The translations under genes were made by a program, and so were the position numbers. Under the pieces are notes generated by a model that did not search any database, was not told the origin of the DNA, and saw only the letters and a list, made by a program, of their open reading frames with translations. A DNA stretch of 64,000 bases from Cephalopachus bancanus (Eukaryota > Chordata > Mammalia > Primates > Tarsiidae), in contig JAPVLO010000039.1 in NCBI GenBank assembly GCA_027257055.1, forward strand, positions 3,378,501-3,442,500, in the 5' to 3' direction. This document shows, in pieces, positions 1 through 12,783 of the stretch (the stretch's first letter is position 1; each line of letters begins with the position of its first letter).

Positions 1-1499
1 AATTCATGCCTCTCGAAGTTAGGGGCTTTTATTAGTGACTGTAAATCTCTGAGAGACAAGAAGTCATAAGATTCTGAAATTGCCTTATAAATTAGTTGCT
101 GGTAGTGAAACAGTTGTTTAGTTTGTTGAGGGGCTAGAGTGGGGAGGAATTTTGGTGTTGAAATAATTATTGAACATTACTGAACCAAATAATTAAACTG
201 TGCTGTAAAATTACGGTTATGGTAATATTCCCATCATCATTTGTTTTGTTTCTCCTAATCTAAATTATGATTTTTTTGTTATTGCTTTGCAAAGCTACAA
301 TATAACAGTCAAACCTGAAATTAAAACCAGCCTGCAAAAGTTATACAAGGTGATCCAATATGCTCCACTAGCAATTATTCATGGCAAATAATATCATGAA
401 GCTCTTAAATCCTTGTTGTAAAGCTAGCTGGACGTGCATCAACTAAAACCTTAGATATTTATAGGTATCAGAAGAGAGGTATGACTTGCTGAAACAATCA
501 AAATGCAAAGAAGATAACTAAAAGTCCAATGGGAGCATCTTGGAACATCAGATTTCTGTTTCCTCGCAGTGCTAAATCTCAGTAGTGCTGACAAGGGAAA
601 AGGTACTGATTTTTTTCAAGCAACCAAAGGGAATGCCATACTTTCTCCTTCACTGCCCCACCCCAGGCTGCTAACTCTCTTTGTTCATTCCATAAAATTC
701 TAGATGAAATAATGTTTCCAGGATAAACATTAAACTCATTTCTTAGCATTTTGTGACAATTAGGCAGTCAAGAGCCTTATACAAAAATCATCTTTTTCTT
801 CCTCTTCAACATAACCATCCAAAAATAATAGAAGTAACTTATTAGTTTAATAATTTTCAAATCTGTAGGGTCATCTCAGAAAAGATATGTTTTAAATCTC
901 ACAGCACCAACATGGAATGTTTCTGTTGGTCTCTTAGTTTGTAGGTCTTGACATTAGTGAGCAGTGTCCCTCAGGTACTGGGACGATGTAAGTAATTTAT
1001 GGCTTGGGATTGTTTTTAATGGTGTGGAAAACATCTATCTTTGGCAAATTTCCCTCCCATTCCTCTGATTCCTGTGAAACAGTTGGCTCATGTGACTTTG
1101 ACATTTACCAGAATTAAGTTATTGGAAATTCAAAACAAAGCTGGTGCTGTTTAGAAGTTTTTTCATTTCTAATCAATCAGTATGGTCCTCTAAAGATTCA
1201 TGGGGCTTTGCAAATCTGATGAATGTGTGTTCTAGAATTTGTTTTGAGAAGGATAAAAATCCTAGTTCTAAGACATCAGAATTAACATAAAATATTCTGA
1301 TTATATTTTTCCTGTTCCTTCTTTCTCTATTTCCCTATCCTACACTGCATAGAAATTCATGTTAATCTCCTTTTCTTTATGAATGAATAGAGTTTTAGAC
1401 ATGTCTATAAAGAAAAAGCTTCAAAAACTCAGAGCATTCAATAAAAACCCACTCAAAAGAAAAAAACTAAATTCCTTCCTAATACAAAAAGGAAAATAG
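1..1499. other. Unique AT-rich DNA, no feature seen
   Basis: No repeat family, open frame of note or RNA gene was recognised in this stretch. It reads as ordinary non-coding DNA with short A and T runs. Confidence 0.5.
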
Positions 1500-1715
1500 C
1501 ACAGTGATTAATAACAGAATCTTGAGTTAGAAAAACCCACATTTGATTATTTTTCTGCCTACAACTAACTGTGGGAAATTTGACCAGAGATCCTCTGTGC
1601 CTATTTTTTCTTCTGTCAAAGGCAAGGTCATATAAAAACTACAGGATGGGGTTCTTATGAGGAAAACATTGACACTAGGTACTTTGCATACAGTAGGTGC
1701 CAAGTATATGTTGGC
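1500..1715 (+). repeat. MIR SINE, sense, old
   Basis: The order of MIR landmarks is visible in decayed form: a start resembling the tRNA-derived head (cacagtgattaataacagaa), a middle with tgtgccta and ttctgtcaaa, and an end resembling gtaggtgccaagtatat. MIR is a tRNA-derived SINE common to mammals and long inactive. The assignment is by eye only. Confidence 0.55.
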
Positions 1716-1749
1716 AATAGTGGCAAGTGGGAGAAGGTAGAAAAGAGGC

Positions 1750-2068
1750 TGCAGAGAAAGCAGAAGAAATGACAGGCTGTAATAAACAGCCCCTGAAGTT
1801 AGTGGCTTATAACAATAAAAGTTTATGTCTCTCTCATGCCATATACCCATTACAGATTGGTTGGAGATTCTGCTTTTTGTGGTCACTCAGGGACATGAGC
1901 TGAAGGAGAGTATATCTCAACTCATACATCCACAATCTCCCAGACAAAGGCTAGATAACATGGTAAATCACAAAGGGTCACCTCTATGCACATTTCATTG
2001 GTCAAAGTTACAGGACTAAGCCCAACTCCTAAGGAGCAGGGTGATCCAATCCTATCACACACCCTAAT
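1750..2068 (-). repeat. Ancient LTR-like repeat fragment, antisense
   Basis: The text runs through ttagtggcttataacaat, a ggtcactcagggacatgagc-like middle and an end resembling cattggtcaaagttacagga. This matches the phrasing of an old mammalian LTR-like repeat usually seen next to MLT elements. I cannot name the subfamily. Related text recurs near 39205-39400. Confidence 0.4.
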
Positions 2069-2073
2069 GAAGC

Positions 2074-2435
2074 TATCTTAGTCACTTTGTGATGCTATAA
2101 CAAAATATCATAGACTGGATGGTTTAAACAACAGATGTTTATTTCTTACAGTTCTGGAAGCTGGAAAGTCCATGATCAAGGTGATGCCAGATTCAGTTCA
2201 TGGTGAAGGTTCTCTTCCTGGCTTGCAGATGCCCACCTTCTTACTGTGTCCTCATGTGGCAGAGAGAGGAGCTCTAGTGTCTTTTCCACATCTTACAACT
2301 AGTCTCATCATAGGGGCCCACCCTCATGACATCATTTAAACCTAGAGACTCTACCTCTAAATACCATCCTCTTGGGGGTGAGGACTTCAAATATAAATTT
2401 AGTGGAGGGGGAACCCAAACATTCAGCCCATAACA
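2074..2435 (-). repeat. MLT1-type solo LTR (ERVL-MaLR), antisense
   Basis: The antisense MLT1 pattern is clear: gctataacaaaatatcatag near the left end, then agttctggaagctggaaagt, cttcctggcttgcagatg, tgtcctcatgtggcag, and a right end of attcagcccataaca, which is the complement of the usual LTR start. It is a near full-length solo LTR of a long-dead MaLR element, and no internal region adjoins it. A 68-codon minus-strand frame inside it is incidental. Confidence 0.85.
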
Positions 2436-2930
2436 GAAGGGCATTGGGAATGTTCTATCTGTGTCCCTAATAACAGTCACGCAAATCGAGGTAAGTGTGC
2501 ACTCCTACTCCACTTGCCAGGATGATGTCATTTTCCCAAGATCAAATTTATTTGATTAAAAATAAGTTTTTAAAGGGGAAAAAAAGTCGAACCAATAAAG
2601 ATGAAGAGTTGGCTTGAATCTTGCTTTCCTATCTTGCCCTAGCAACTTTACCAATTTGAACACTAACTTACATCAAAACTTACAGAAGTATGCCTGGACC
2701 GATAGCTCCTTTACAGACACTATATTTATAATAGATGAATCCTGCCTGCTTTATCATTCTCTTATTTCAGCAAACCACTTCCTGTCCCCACCTCCTTATT
2801 ATGATAAACCACTTCTGGTGTCCACTTCTTCTGACTGGCTAGGAAATATTTCTGTTTTTATAAATTAAATATATGAGAGGCTGCAACATGTGGCATTTTG
2901 AGACTTCAATGAAAAAAATAATATGAATTA
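2436..2930. other. Unique DNA, no feature seen
   Basis: Non-repetitive sequence between an LTR and a MIR. An 84-codon plus-strand frame at 2614-2868 has no recognisable domain or homologue and is treated as chance. Confidence 0.4.
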
Positions 2931-2934
2931 ATAT

Positions 2935-3172
2935 TTGCTAATGTGACATGAGTACTTAAAATTCTTTAGGTACTTATATTAAAGTTCACATATTAGTTCT
3001 GTCAACACCTTTATGGAGAAAACATTATTGTTCTCCCCATTTTATGGATAAGTTAATTGAGCTATTGTAGTGTTCAATTACTAAATAAGCGTCTCTGAAG
3101 AATCAAGTAGTGGAATCAGAATTCAACTGCAAATTTGTCTGATCCAAGGTTCTAGATATTTAATTTCTATAT
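2935..3172 (-). repeat. MIR SINE, antisense, old
   Basis: The reverse MIR order is present: a decayed tttaggtacttatatta region, ccccattttatggataagtt, a gagctattgtagtgttcaat stretch, then agtggaatcagaattcaa and a final tctgatccaaggttct. These correspond to the internal and head regions of MIR read backward. Confidence 0.65.
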
Positions 3173-3175
3173 TTT

Positions 3176-6100
3176 ATTATTCTCTTGTCTAAGAGAGCTA
3201 TTATGGGGTAGCCATATATCATTGGAACTGGAACATTTGTGGTAGAAAGGAGGATGTCAGCAATAAGACCAGGATAAACGTATAAACAGGATTTGTCCTG
3301 AGCAAATCTAAAGGTAATAACACTACGGGTAATTGTATATATGTTGGATCCATTTCTTGTTTCTTTTAATACCCTTCCTTCTCTTAATCCTCATTAGTTT
3401 CTCAGGCCATTTTTTTTTTTCAGGATTGTGGAGGTCACTAAAGAGAATTTCTGCCCTAAGAGAGGTGGTTCCTTGTGCAAAATCATAATTGGGGCCAGTG
3501 ATGTTCCAGAAGGAACTCTCCTACCCCAATCCATGTCATCAGAAGAAAAAAAAAGGAAAGGAAAAAGGAAATAATTTTTCCCTATATAAAGATTGATGCA
3601 GCTTCATGCATTTCATAGTAAGACCAATGAGAATTCACAAAACATCTGCATTTAGTACATCTCCAAGCTAAAACCTGATTGCGTTATGAGAAATTCCCAT
3701 TGGAAGTGTTCCTACTGGTTAGAATGCAATCATTAAATACAAGCTCATAATCATAGCAAGACACTGAAATTTTTTTCAAGTCTGGATAATACAGACTAAC
3801 TAGAGGGCTCTTTGTGAGTTTAAAATAGTATGATCTTTAGATATTTTCACAATGCTAATGACCCTGAAGGGCTTGTTTCCTTATCTTGATGCTTTGTGTG
3901 GCATGTACTAAGCATATGGAAATCACAATCTTAGGAAACCCTAGCTGTTCAACAAAGTTCTTTATGAAAGACACTTTCGGTGTTTTATATTTTTTTCTTA
4001 ACATGAAGATGCAGATGAAAGGTACTAGCAGACATGAAGATAATGGATAGGGTTTGGATTCTCTTTTTTCCCCTCCTTATTAGGCCCATCAACAGCTTTC
4101 CATTATCATACAGGAAGAAATTATATATTTCCTTGTTTGGTCATAGCTTAAAACTTAAAGTCCATCAGCCACTCAATCCACAAAAATGAAAAGTGATAGG
4201 AAAGTAGTTTACACTTCATGAACATTAAAAAATAATGAGAAGAGATTGAAGTAATAAAGAACTATCAGAGATAAGGTGAGCAAAGGCATTTTATAATATA
4301 AAGAAAAATGCATATTAGATAGAAAAAGATCTGGGGAAAGAAAAGGAGAGAAGAATTATTTTAAACAAAAAAGTCACCTTCTAGCTTCTACTTTCAAGTC
4401 TTTTCTCTCTAGATTTATTCAAAGACATGTGCTAGCCAATATTGCTCCCTCTTTTTTTCCCTGATTGTTTTTTCAATGCATTCTTTAGGTGATTTAGACA
4501 TTACTGGGAGAGAATAAAATGGGTTAGCTTTTTCATGTAGCGTGTTAACACTAAGTTACTTAGGAGGCAAGAGATCTGTCAGCAAGAAATAGGAGTGCAC
4601 ACACAAAAAAGAAAACTTAATTGTACCTGCAAAATTTCAGTGCACAATCGTTATCTAATACTGCTTACAAATAAAACAAAACAAAAGAAAATACACCAAA
4701 CAAGCCCATCTGTGAGAGGTGATAAAATAGCAAATGAGAAGCAAAATGTGAGAAGTTAAACTTATTCGAGAGATTAGGGAATACTTATACATCACGAGGA
4801 AGAATAATAACCCACTCAATCCATAATAATATCTTGTTAAATAAAAAAACCCACAGGACTACACAATATTATCTATAGGTTAATATAAATTGTATCTCTA
4901 ACAACTGATATAATTCCTAAAGCATAATTGCAAATCACTAACCAGGTACTGAATAAATGTTAAAAAATTATGTCTGTGCCAGGATGTGTGTGTCTAAACA
5001 AAACAGTGGTAAAACTAGCAGTGACTTTTCTTTTTTTGTGTTTTTCTGTATTTATCATGTTATCTACAATGAACTCTTATCATTTAAGTAATTATTATAA
5101 GTACTTTGAAAATCCCCGAACTTTGCCACTGAGATTAAGAGAGTTCACCTTTGACTCTCATGTTTTGAATTTATCACCAAAAGGAAAAAAAAATGCTCAT
5201 CTTGTTTATATGAGTACCCACATACATGACATTAGAAAAAAAGGAATTGGTCCCCAACAAAAGACCCAAATACTGAATGTCTCTACTTACTATTTTTAAA
5301 CCCACCTTAGAGGTAAAATAAAGTTTTAAAAGATAGGTTGAACAGAGCAAAATATTCTAAGAAGCAAAGCTTTTTCTTCAGGATTTCATGCATTATAAAA
5401 AGGTTTTAAAAGCCAGTTTGGAATTTTCCATCATGCACAAAATGAAATGCATGAATTAGATCCTTGATTCCCAGACATCCTTCCTTTGACCCATACAGCT
5501 TGTGGTGATGTGTAATTTCGTTCATGATAAAAAGAGAATAGGGGATGTTACAACAAAATTTAAAATTTTCATTAAGGTTTTTTTTATTTATTCTGAGATT
5601 ATGTCCTTCCTACTCTTTTGGGCATGATGATATGATCTTTTTTCTGAACTGTTGGTGACTTTGTAAAATGCCTGAGCCTGCAATACTAAAACAGATAGCT
5701 TCCTTATATCACATTCTGTTTGTATTTATTATTTTTGAAATGTTGTCTTGAAATAACTGGATTAGATAACTAGAGAATGAAGTGTGTTCTCTAATTTCTT
5801 ATTTTTGAATGTTCCTCATAGTGTAAGAGTTATGCTTTGGGGAAAAAAAGTCTAGGAATCCAGTGATTTGAGAATAAAAAATGATGAATTATTTATGTGA
5901 TGGGACAGGCATTATTAAAATAATTTCCCTGAAATGACCCTCCCCTTCCTGCTCAAGAGACTTCTGGCTTTCTTGTTTGTCAGTTTTATTTTTCTACCCT
6001 CCCTGCACTCTAAGGAAGGTTCAGCTTTTGGTAGGCAGGTTAATTAGAAATTTTGCAAGGCATAATCTGAACAAAAGGAGGAGGGGCAGAAAGACAAAAT

Positions 6101-7080
6101 AATTTGTGAGAATTGTGCAAGACAGGAAAGAAGGAAGGGGCATAAAGTATAAAGGAAACAATAGGAACGGAAAGATAGCTTTCTAATAAATATTCAAAAT
6201 ATCAGTAAACAATTTCTTTTCCCCCTGTTCCAGGACTTGGTTCCTGTCATTGCACACCCTCCTGAGACTGTAACACATGGCTTATTACCTACATAGGATT
6301 TTATTTGGCTTTGGTAAAGAGAGGTGCCAACATCCAATTTGTGCCTGGAGCCATTTAAAAAAAAAATCAGAATCTTAATATTTTGATGCCATTCTCTCTA
6401 CCTCCTTCTTTATCTTTATCCAACAAAGAAGATAAAAAGAGCATCCAGGAAAAGGCTCCATCTTGAATGACATTTACATCTATCTACACAGCCAGAAAAT
6501 AATAATAATAGGTACTAAAACACAATCCCTGCTGTGTGTTCTACTGGTATAGCAACCTAACAAGTTTGGAGGTACTGGAAGGCAAAACTTGCTTAGTTTC
6601 TTTAATGGGTCTTTTCAAAATTTCAGTAATAAACTTTGAAATTTTAGCCATGATTAGTGAATCCTCACTCTCTTATTGACCCGTGTGTCATTTCTACAAA
6701 TTCATCGTGACCATTTCTTCTTGATGATTTAATTTAATCTATATCCAGAAGATTCATTGACTCCAACCTTGAAGGTCTTGGCCTTAGGCTGAAATGTTTA
6801 GGGCTAGGTCCTTCTTTACTGCAAGAACAAATTCAGGTAAACACTCCTTCTTTTACACTTGGAATTCTGATGTTCTGATAATTAGTTTCCTTTCATCCAC
6901 TTTCCCACCAATAATCTTTAAAAGAAGTTCTTCCATTGCTCCCCAACACAGAATAGTGTACCAAAACACCTCAGAATGACTCCACAAACTCAAAAACCAG
7001 CTGCAGTCTATTTTTAAAGAGTATCTGTGATATTTCCATTTCTTCTTCCACCTCTGTCCATAGAAGACCACTCTCATCTT
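3176..7080. other. Long unique stretch, no gene or clear repeat
   Basis: Almost 4 kb without an interspersed repeat that I can name. It contains short homopolymer runs and scattered small frames. The largest is 109 codons at 4970-5299; it starts with a hydrophobic segment but has no recognisable family. Parts such as 5990-6070, with a ttaattagaa core, could be conserved regulatory DNA, but I cannot test that. Confidence 0.4.
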
Positions 7081-7084
7081 CCAG

Positions 7085-7290
7085 TTGCATCCTGCATTTT
7101 GTGCATAACATTTCCTCTGCCTATAATATGAACTGTCTTTTTCTGCCTGGAAATTTCTTCATTCTCCAAAGCTCAGATTAAATATAATCTGCTTTCTGCC
7201 GGTTTCCTGGGCAAGGCAAACTGTTTGCTCCTTCCTCTGTTTCTGTAATATTGTTAATAACACATCTATTACATCTTCCCATAGCACTAA
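7085..7290 (+). repeat. L2 LINE 3' fragment, sense
   Basis: The fragment has the L2 3' phrasing: tttcctctgcctataat, gaactgtctttttctgcctg, tctccaaagctcagattaa and a final acatctattacatcttcc stretch. L2 is an ancient CR1-like LINE. No open reading frame survives. Confidence 0.5.
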
Positions 7291-7305
7291 ATGAAAGATT
7301 TTTTT

Positions 7306-7603
7306 GTTTTGTTTTCTTTTTTTTTTTTTGAGTTGGAGTCTCACTCTGTCGCCCAGACTGGAGTGCAGTGGCCGCTCCCGGCCACCGCAGCCTCGCCTGC
7401 TGGGATCCGGCGATCCTTCTGCCTCAGCCTTCTGAGTAGCCGGAATTACAGGCGCGCGGTACCACGCCCGGCTGATTTCTTTTATTTATTGTAGAGATGA
7501 GGTCTCGCTGCCCAGGCGGGTCTCGAACCCGCGGGCTCAGGCAATCCACTCACCTCAGCCTCCCAAAGGCGCGGGATTACAGGCTGAGCCACCGAGCCCA
7601 GCT
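7306..7603 (-). mobile_element. Young dimeric Alu, lineage-specific subfamily, antisense
   Basis: A full-length dimeric Alu in reverse orientation, with a T-rich tail complement at 7306-7330 and the 5' end at about 7603. It is flanked by a perfect 14-bp target-site duplication (TGAAAGATTTTTTT at 7292-7305 and 7604-7617), which marks target-primed insertion. Many CpGs remain (cgcgcggtaccacgcccgg near 7453), so the copy is young. Diagnostic features are a one-base loss after GGCTCA, a GCGCC core in place of AGCAC, a five-base loss before GAGACC, and a B-box stem-loop at 7516-7532. Open frames on the plus strand here are the usual antisense-Alu peptides and not genes. Confidence 0.95.
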
Positions 7604-7644
7604 TGAAAGATTTTTTTATTTGACTCTTCCTCCCTTTCATCAAA

Positions 7645-7835
7645 CATACTCTTGGACCTTGCTACTCAAAATATGCTTTCAGGGACCAGCAGAATCAGCA
7701 TCACCTGTGAACTTGTTAACGCGGGACACTAGAAGACTCTGTTCCAGATCTACAGAATTACAATCTTTGGAGGCCCAGGAATCTGTGTCTTCACAAGATT
7801 TTTCAGGGCATTCTTATGGGCCAGTTCTCATTTAA
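7645..7835 (+). repeat. MER20-type hAT MITE, sense
   Basis: MER20 landmarks are visible in order: gctactcaaaatatgctttc, gaccagcagaatcagcatca, cacctgtgaacttgttaa, then caggaatctgtgtcttcaca and cattcttatgggccagttct. It is a non-autonomous hAT DNA transposon relic with no coding capacity. Confidence 0.8.
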
Positions 7836-9000
7836 CTTTATGCCCCCAAATATGACGCACAAAGCAGTTCCTAATAAACCTGAAAATTAAATGAAAAAAA
7901 CAAAAACAAAAACAAAACTCTTTGGTCGTGGTTGTTGAATACACCTTTTTCAAGTCTCCCCTGCAGCCCAGTGACATGTTCTCATCAAAATTAGTTCTGC
8001 CCTGCCTTCCCCTGTCAGTATTGATGGGAGCTTATTGGGCTTGCCCTGCACACTCTGTAATCTGCATCACAGCTCTTGTTTGATTCAAGTCTCCCCATTG
8101 CACATTCCAAACCAGTTCCCTTTGCAGACCCCCTGCCAGTGCCAAGGAGAACACTTGTTAATGTTAATGACATTTCTGGGCAGGGAGAAAATGCAGGCTA
8201 GACAAAAAGGGGGGGGGACCCTGGCCAAGAGAGAGGGGGAGTGTATGAGTGTGAAAACACTTTGGCCAAATATTTATTATCAATGGGATTTCCAAATAGC
8301 TGTAAATCTGGAAGACATGAGGGCCTTCCAAAATGAATTTGACCTTACCACACGCACTGAAAAACAGAGGACAGCACATGCCAGGTCTGTTATACTGCAA
8401 CTGAAAGACCCAATAGAGGGGCTGTTAACTGGAACGACTTAGTAGTTTAATATGAAATGAGAGACATAGATGCTAGCATTGAATTTGCCCAGTTAAAGGA
8501 ACATTGAGAGTTGAAGCAATTATTCTAGTAATTGAGTGGGGGAGAAAATCATTCCTTTTGGAAAAGGGAGTCATGCTTTGCAATTAGCAGTTTACAGTGA
8601 TCAAAGACAAGAGGGATCTGCTTCACTTGCCCAGCTTTTGTCTTGCAGATTGAGGGTACTGGCTTCCTTTGCTCATCTGCCCCAAACAATCTTACTGAGA
8701 CATTGCATTGAAAATGGGCATTGCTTTTGAACAAAACTCTCTTGAACACCTGAAAATGATTAGAATATGGTCACCCGAAAAAAGGGAGTCTGATGCCCAA
8801 AAAACAGCATGCATATACACACACAGTGATAGCTGTAGCTTCTCAGAGGCACTCTTCTTTCTTATGCAATACATCAGACATACAAAAAATATAGATGTTA
8901 CAGCAAATGCCATACGTCCACTCTGCAGTCTGTAATATTAAATGTAACAAATATAAGTGAATCTTTCTAAGCCACTCTGATTTTATCCTCACCCCTACTC
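7836..9000. other. Unique DNA, no gene seen
   Basis: No repeat recognised. A nine-base G run lies at about 8209-8217. A 135-codon frame at 8035-8442 crosses this run and has no recognisable domain, so it is treated as chance. Overlapping small frames lie on both strands at 8536-8935. Confidence 0.4.
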
Positions 9001-9009
9001 CCCCCAACA

Positions 9010-9600
9010 GAGGTGGGCACACTGCTGAACTTAGTATTTGTCATTCCTCCGTCTCTCTCCTGCTTTACCATATATACACATATCCCAAGAGAAGATATAT
9101 GGCATTTCTCCATGTTCAAAAACTGTATACTAATGACGTCATACTGTATGTCTCCTCCTGCAAATTACTTTTTTGTTGTTGTTCAATGTTATGATTTTGA
9201 GATTTATCTCATTTAGTCATTTCAACATGGCATTCCAGAGATACATTTTACCACAATTTATTTTCTATTTCCCTATTGGTGGGAAATTAATGTTTATTTG
9301 GCTGATGGTTGTTCTCCCAACTTTTTGTTTCAATAGTACAATGAATATTCTTATATGTATTTCTTCATGTGTGCTTTTAGGGATGAATGTCTGAGTCAAA
9401 AATATATGCATCTTGAACTTCCCAGGAAGTTACTAAGGTGATCTCCAAAGTCGTTACATCAACACACACTCCCACCAGCAGCATGTTAGAGTGCCCACTG
9501 CCCACACATCTTAGTCAACAAGCAGTATTGTTTAGCTTTTAAAATTTGCATGTTTGACGACAGTGACATAACAAACGCTTTCCAGAGGTGACTGTTTAGC
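9010..9600 (-). repeat. Old L1 (L1M-type) 3' region, antisense
   Basis: The stretch follows the antisense 3' end of an old mammalian L1: catggcattccagagatac, tttctatttccctattggtg, gtacaatgaatattcttat, a gatgaatgtctgagtcaaaa segment, and cacactcccaccagcagcat near 9465. It is heavily decayed and non-coding. Small plus-strand frames at 9013-9394 are shadows. Confidence 0.65.
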
Positions 9601-9639
9601 AACCCCTGCAGAAAACACTTAACTCTATTAGAGTTAAGA

Positions 9640-9755
9640 ACATTCAATAATAAGATGCTAAATAATATCTTTCTACCACTGTCATTAAGTGCCTAACATT
9701 GTGTCTGGAACATAATGGACATTTAATACATATTTGTTGAATGTATTTCTTTCAG
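9640..9755 (+). repeat. MIR/L2 3' tail fragment, sense
   Basis: The text resembles the shared 3' tail of MIR and L2: agtgcctaacattgtgtctg, gaacataatggacatttaa, and tacatatttgttgaatgtat. The piece is too short to decide between the two families. Confidence 0.5.
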
Positions 9756-9759
9756 CTAT

Positions 9760-12700
9760 TGCATATGACTCAGAAAAGAAGGCAAGAAAAACAAATGCCA
9801 GTAAAGCAGTGAATAGCAAGCAACTGTTCTTTAAAAAATAAAATATATTTATATATGCAATTCCAAATACTCTTTCTTCACTTACCTTGGCAATAAGGCT
9901 GGTTCCATCAAGTACCCTTGTGGTTTTAACTCCTACACTTTACAGTCAATGAGCAAAAACCAATTCCACTCCTCAAATTATTCTCACTTACTATTCAGCT
10001 GTCTCAATTCATTAATTTGCTTAATCAGCCCTCATCAATAACACTTTTCTCCATTGCATTCCTCTAACTCAAAGGAAAAGCAAGCTCTGAATACGCAAAA
10101 GTGTGAATCTATAAAGAAACAAGAATGGCAGAAAAAATACTTGCATCAATGCCTTTTGGGGAGTTACAATGACTTCATATCAGTGTGTCCGCTGCTGTTA
10201 AAGGTCAGGGATAAAAGACATTTCTCATTTTGCTGATATTGTACTCAATTAAAAAATTTGAATTAAATGGCTACAATATTGAGTGACTACCAACTGACAA
10301 TTCCATGGAGTTTATCAACAGAGGCACTTCAGGAAGAACTCTGAAACCTTCCTCACAAAGCGTGGCTCCTTTTAACTCAGATTTTCACAAGCAGCACAAA
10401 AACCACTCACACTGGAATAGCTGCAGAGCCATTGGTATTAGGGCTGTACACCCAAACAAGACTGAAAAGCTTTTCTTATGACTCTTAAGTTTTCTAATGA
10501 ACAGATAGCTGACAAATAAAATAAATTATGAAATTAGAGCCAATGTTAAATCCTAAGTATGGGTGAAAAGGTAATAAAATATGTTATCTCATATGCTTGA
10601 AGAGGGAAGTAGAGAATTTTGCATAAAATTTTTGATTCTTTATGTAAATGATAAGAGATATAACCAATGAGTGAGGTGGGAGCACATAATACTCAAAAGG
10701 TGGCTTTTTTATAAATAATAAATATTATGTTCTTATTAGACTGAGGAATTACTTTGTATTTTTATCTTTAGAGCAAACCATCAGCACTGATGGTATTAAG
10801 GAAGGATAGCACATTTTCTTCTTGCAACCTCATTCCCCGCCACTATGCATAAACAGGTGTGCATCACTATGGCTTGGTCAGCTAAACTACAATGTGCAAA
10901 TGTGGTTTTACCTACTTTTGACTGGCAAGACAATATATCTTTCTTTTGCAACTGCAGGAGTTATAGACCACATGATACTGTCATTATAGCTGTGATTCAG
11001 AAATAACTACAAGTCTGAATTTTGCAAGTTGAATTGAAGATTTTACGTCTAACCACCAGAGGCAAATGTCACTGCTCTAATTTTTGGGTTCTCTAAACCT
11101 TTCAACTCAGAATAAAGATGTGTTTTTGGTATACATCATTCCATAAAAAGGTTAAACTAAGCACTCATATTCTGACAGATAATTCCAAAAAATTATTGTT
11201 CCTATTCTTTTGTAGGGATAAGTGATATGTCTCATATACAGTGAATGAAATCATCTTAGTCTCACATAAAGTGAATGGAATTATCCCCGGGAAACTTCGC
11301 TATTTTAATTGAGCTGTGACCATACAATTCTGAGTAAAACAAGCATACCTGCTATACGAATGCAGCTTCAAGGAATGTGTTCTATTTCTGCTTTGACACC
11401 AAACTGCTATGTCTAAGTCCTTCCTATATAGATATTATACAGTTACTATAAGTCTACCCTTAAAGAAGAAAGAACAACAAAAAAAGCAACAATAAAAAGA
11501 ATGTGTCATGAATCTGCTCTGGTTTCTTAGTATTTCAGATGAAAATCTTATTCCAGATATGATACTTACTACCATTTTGACAAGGATAGTTATGAGTGAG
11601 CTATTTCACCCTTCAAATATGAAGTTAGAGTTAAAATAATAACTGGGATACTCCAATTTCTGGTTTGTTAAAGAAAAGTCAATAAAAAGCTTTAGGCAGG
11701 CCCATTCTTGGTATGAATACGTGTGAAGAGACGAGAAAAGACTTTTCTTCTCCATCAGTGGGTTTTAGAATCTCCCTTTAACTTCATCTGACCTAAGAAA
11801 AACAAGGATTGTCTTGATGCTTAAAAATAAAATAAAATAAATGCATTGAGTACTTTGGGATAGGCTCATTAGCTCCAGATTTGACAGGTTGCTAAATGGT
11901 AACTGAGAATGGAGAGTTACAAACACACTATAATTAATTACCAAAACAGGCACCGCTTGGGCGAAAGCTGGGGCAAGAAAGTGCTGACAGAACAAAATTC
12001 GCATTCCACTGCTCTTCCTGCCTCTCCCAATTTACAGGAGAATGGGAAATCATGAACAATTGATACACTCCGTTAGCTGCTATCACAGAGAGTAAGTTTC
12101 CATGTAGCCTTAGGGGTATCTTACACAGTTTAACACTGAAAATAAAAGGTAATGTTCTTGGCAAAGAGCTAGGGGGATTAAATTTGGGAGGCTTGAAGCA
12201 GCCTTGAATTGTAGTCAATAAAAAAGGGACCAAATAGTAATTTTGTAATTTAACTGTGCTGGTTGTGCCCAATGAGTCAGACAGTTGTGAAATAAACCAT
12301 GTAAATAGAAAAATGGCTTAACTCTTTCAGGGGGGTGTACATGGTGTTTGCATTCTCCCATGCTTTCTAGGGTTAGAGTCTCTGATTCAATAAGAATAAT
12401 GTGATTATTTGGATGCCATCAACACATATTTTTAAAATAGCTTTTAAGTAAAGGTGTTGACTTCTTCTTTGGGACTCTTCCTAATGAGTTCCTAATATAT
12501 GTAGGTAGCAAGAGCATTATCAATATGGTGTAGTATTCTCCACATCTCAGCATAGAGAGGGTCAGAGTCTCAAATCAGCGAGAACTGGAAAGTCTTTTTA
12601 AGATCACAGAATACTTGACGACACAAAACTCATTCTACAGAGATTTGTGCCTGGGTTTTTGTAACAATCACCTCACAGACAAAATAAATAAGACAACCAG

Positions 12701-12780
12701 CTGGCAAGGAAATGGGGGTGACCACAATTTGCAATGATCTATTCAAAAGCTGACTCCAGAAGATATCTAGTGTTTATCTC
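9760..12780. other. 3-kb repeat-poor unique stretch
   Basis: No interspersed repeat or gene was recognised. The region around 10290-10480 is less A/T-biased than its surroundings and might be conserved non-coding DNA. Two overlapping minus-strand frames at 11765-12272 (79 and 112 codons) have no recognisable domain. An AP-1-like TGAGTCA lies near 12273. Confidence 0.4.
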
Positions 12781-12783
12781 ATT

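Noticed and set aside
7516..7532. A true tRNA gene
   Set aside because: Only the T-arm-like stem-loop is present; there is no acceptor stem, anticodon arm or tRNA body around it.
7291..7835. Proline/serine-rich frames as small proteins
   Set aside because: They are antisense-Alu peptides (ELESHSVAQTGVQWP type), repeated at 21505-21874, 23752-24093, 38292-38627 and 43748-44253.
8035..8442. 135-codon plus-strand frame as a gene
   Set aside because: It passes through a G homopolymer, has no known domain and lacks supporting context.
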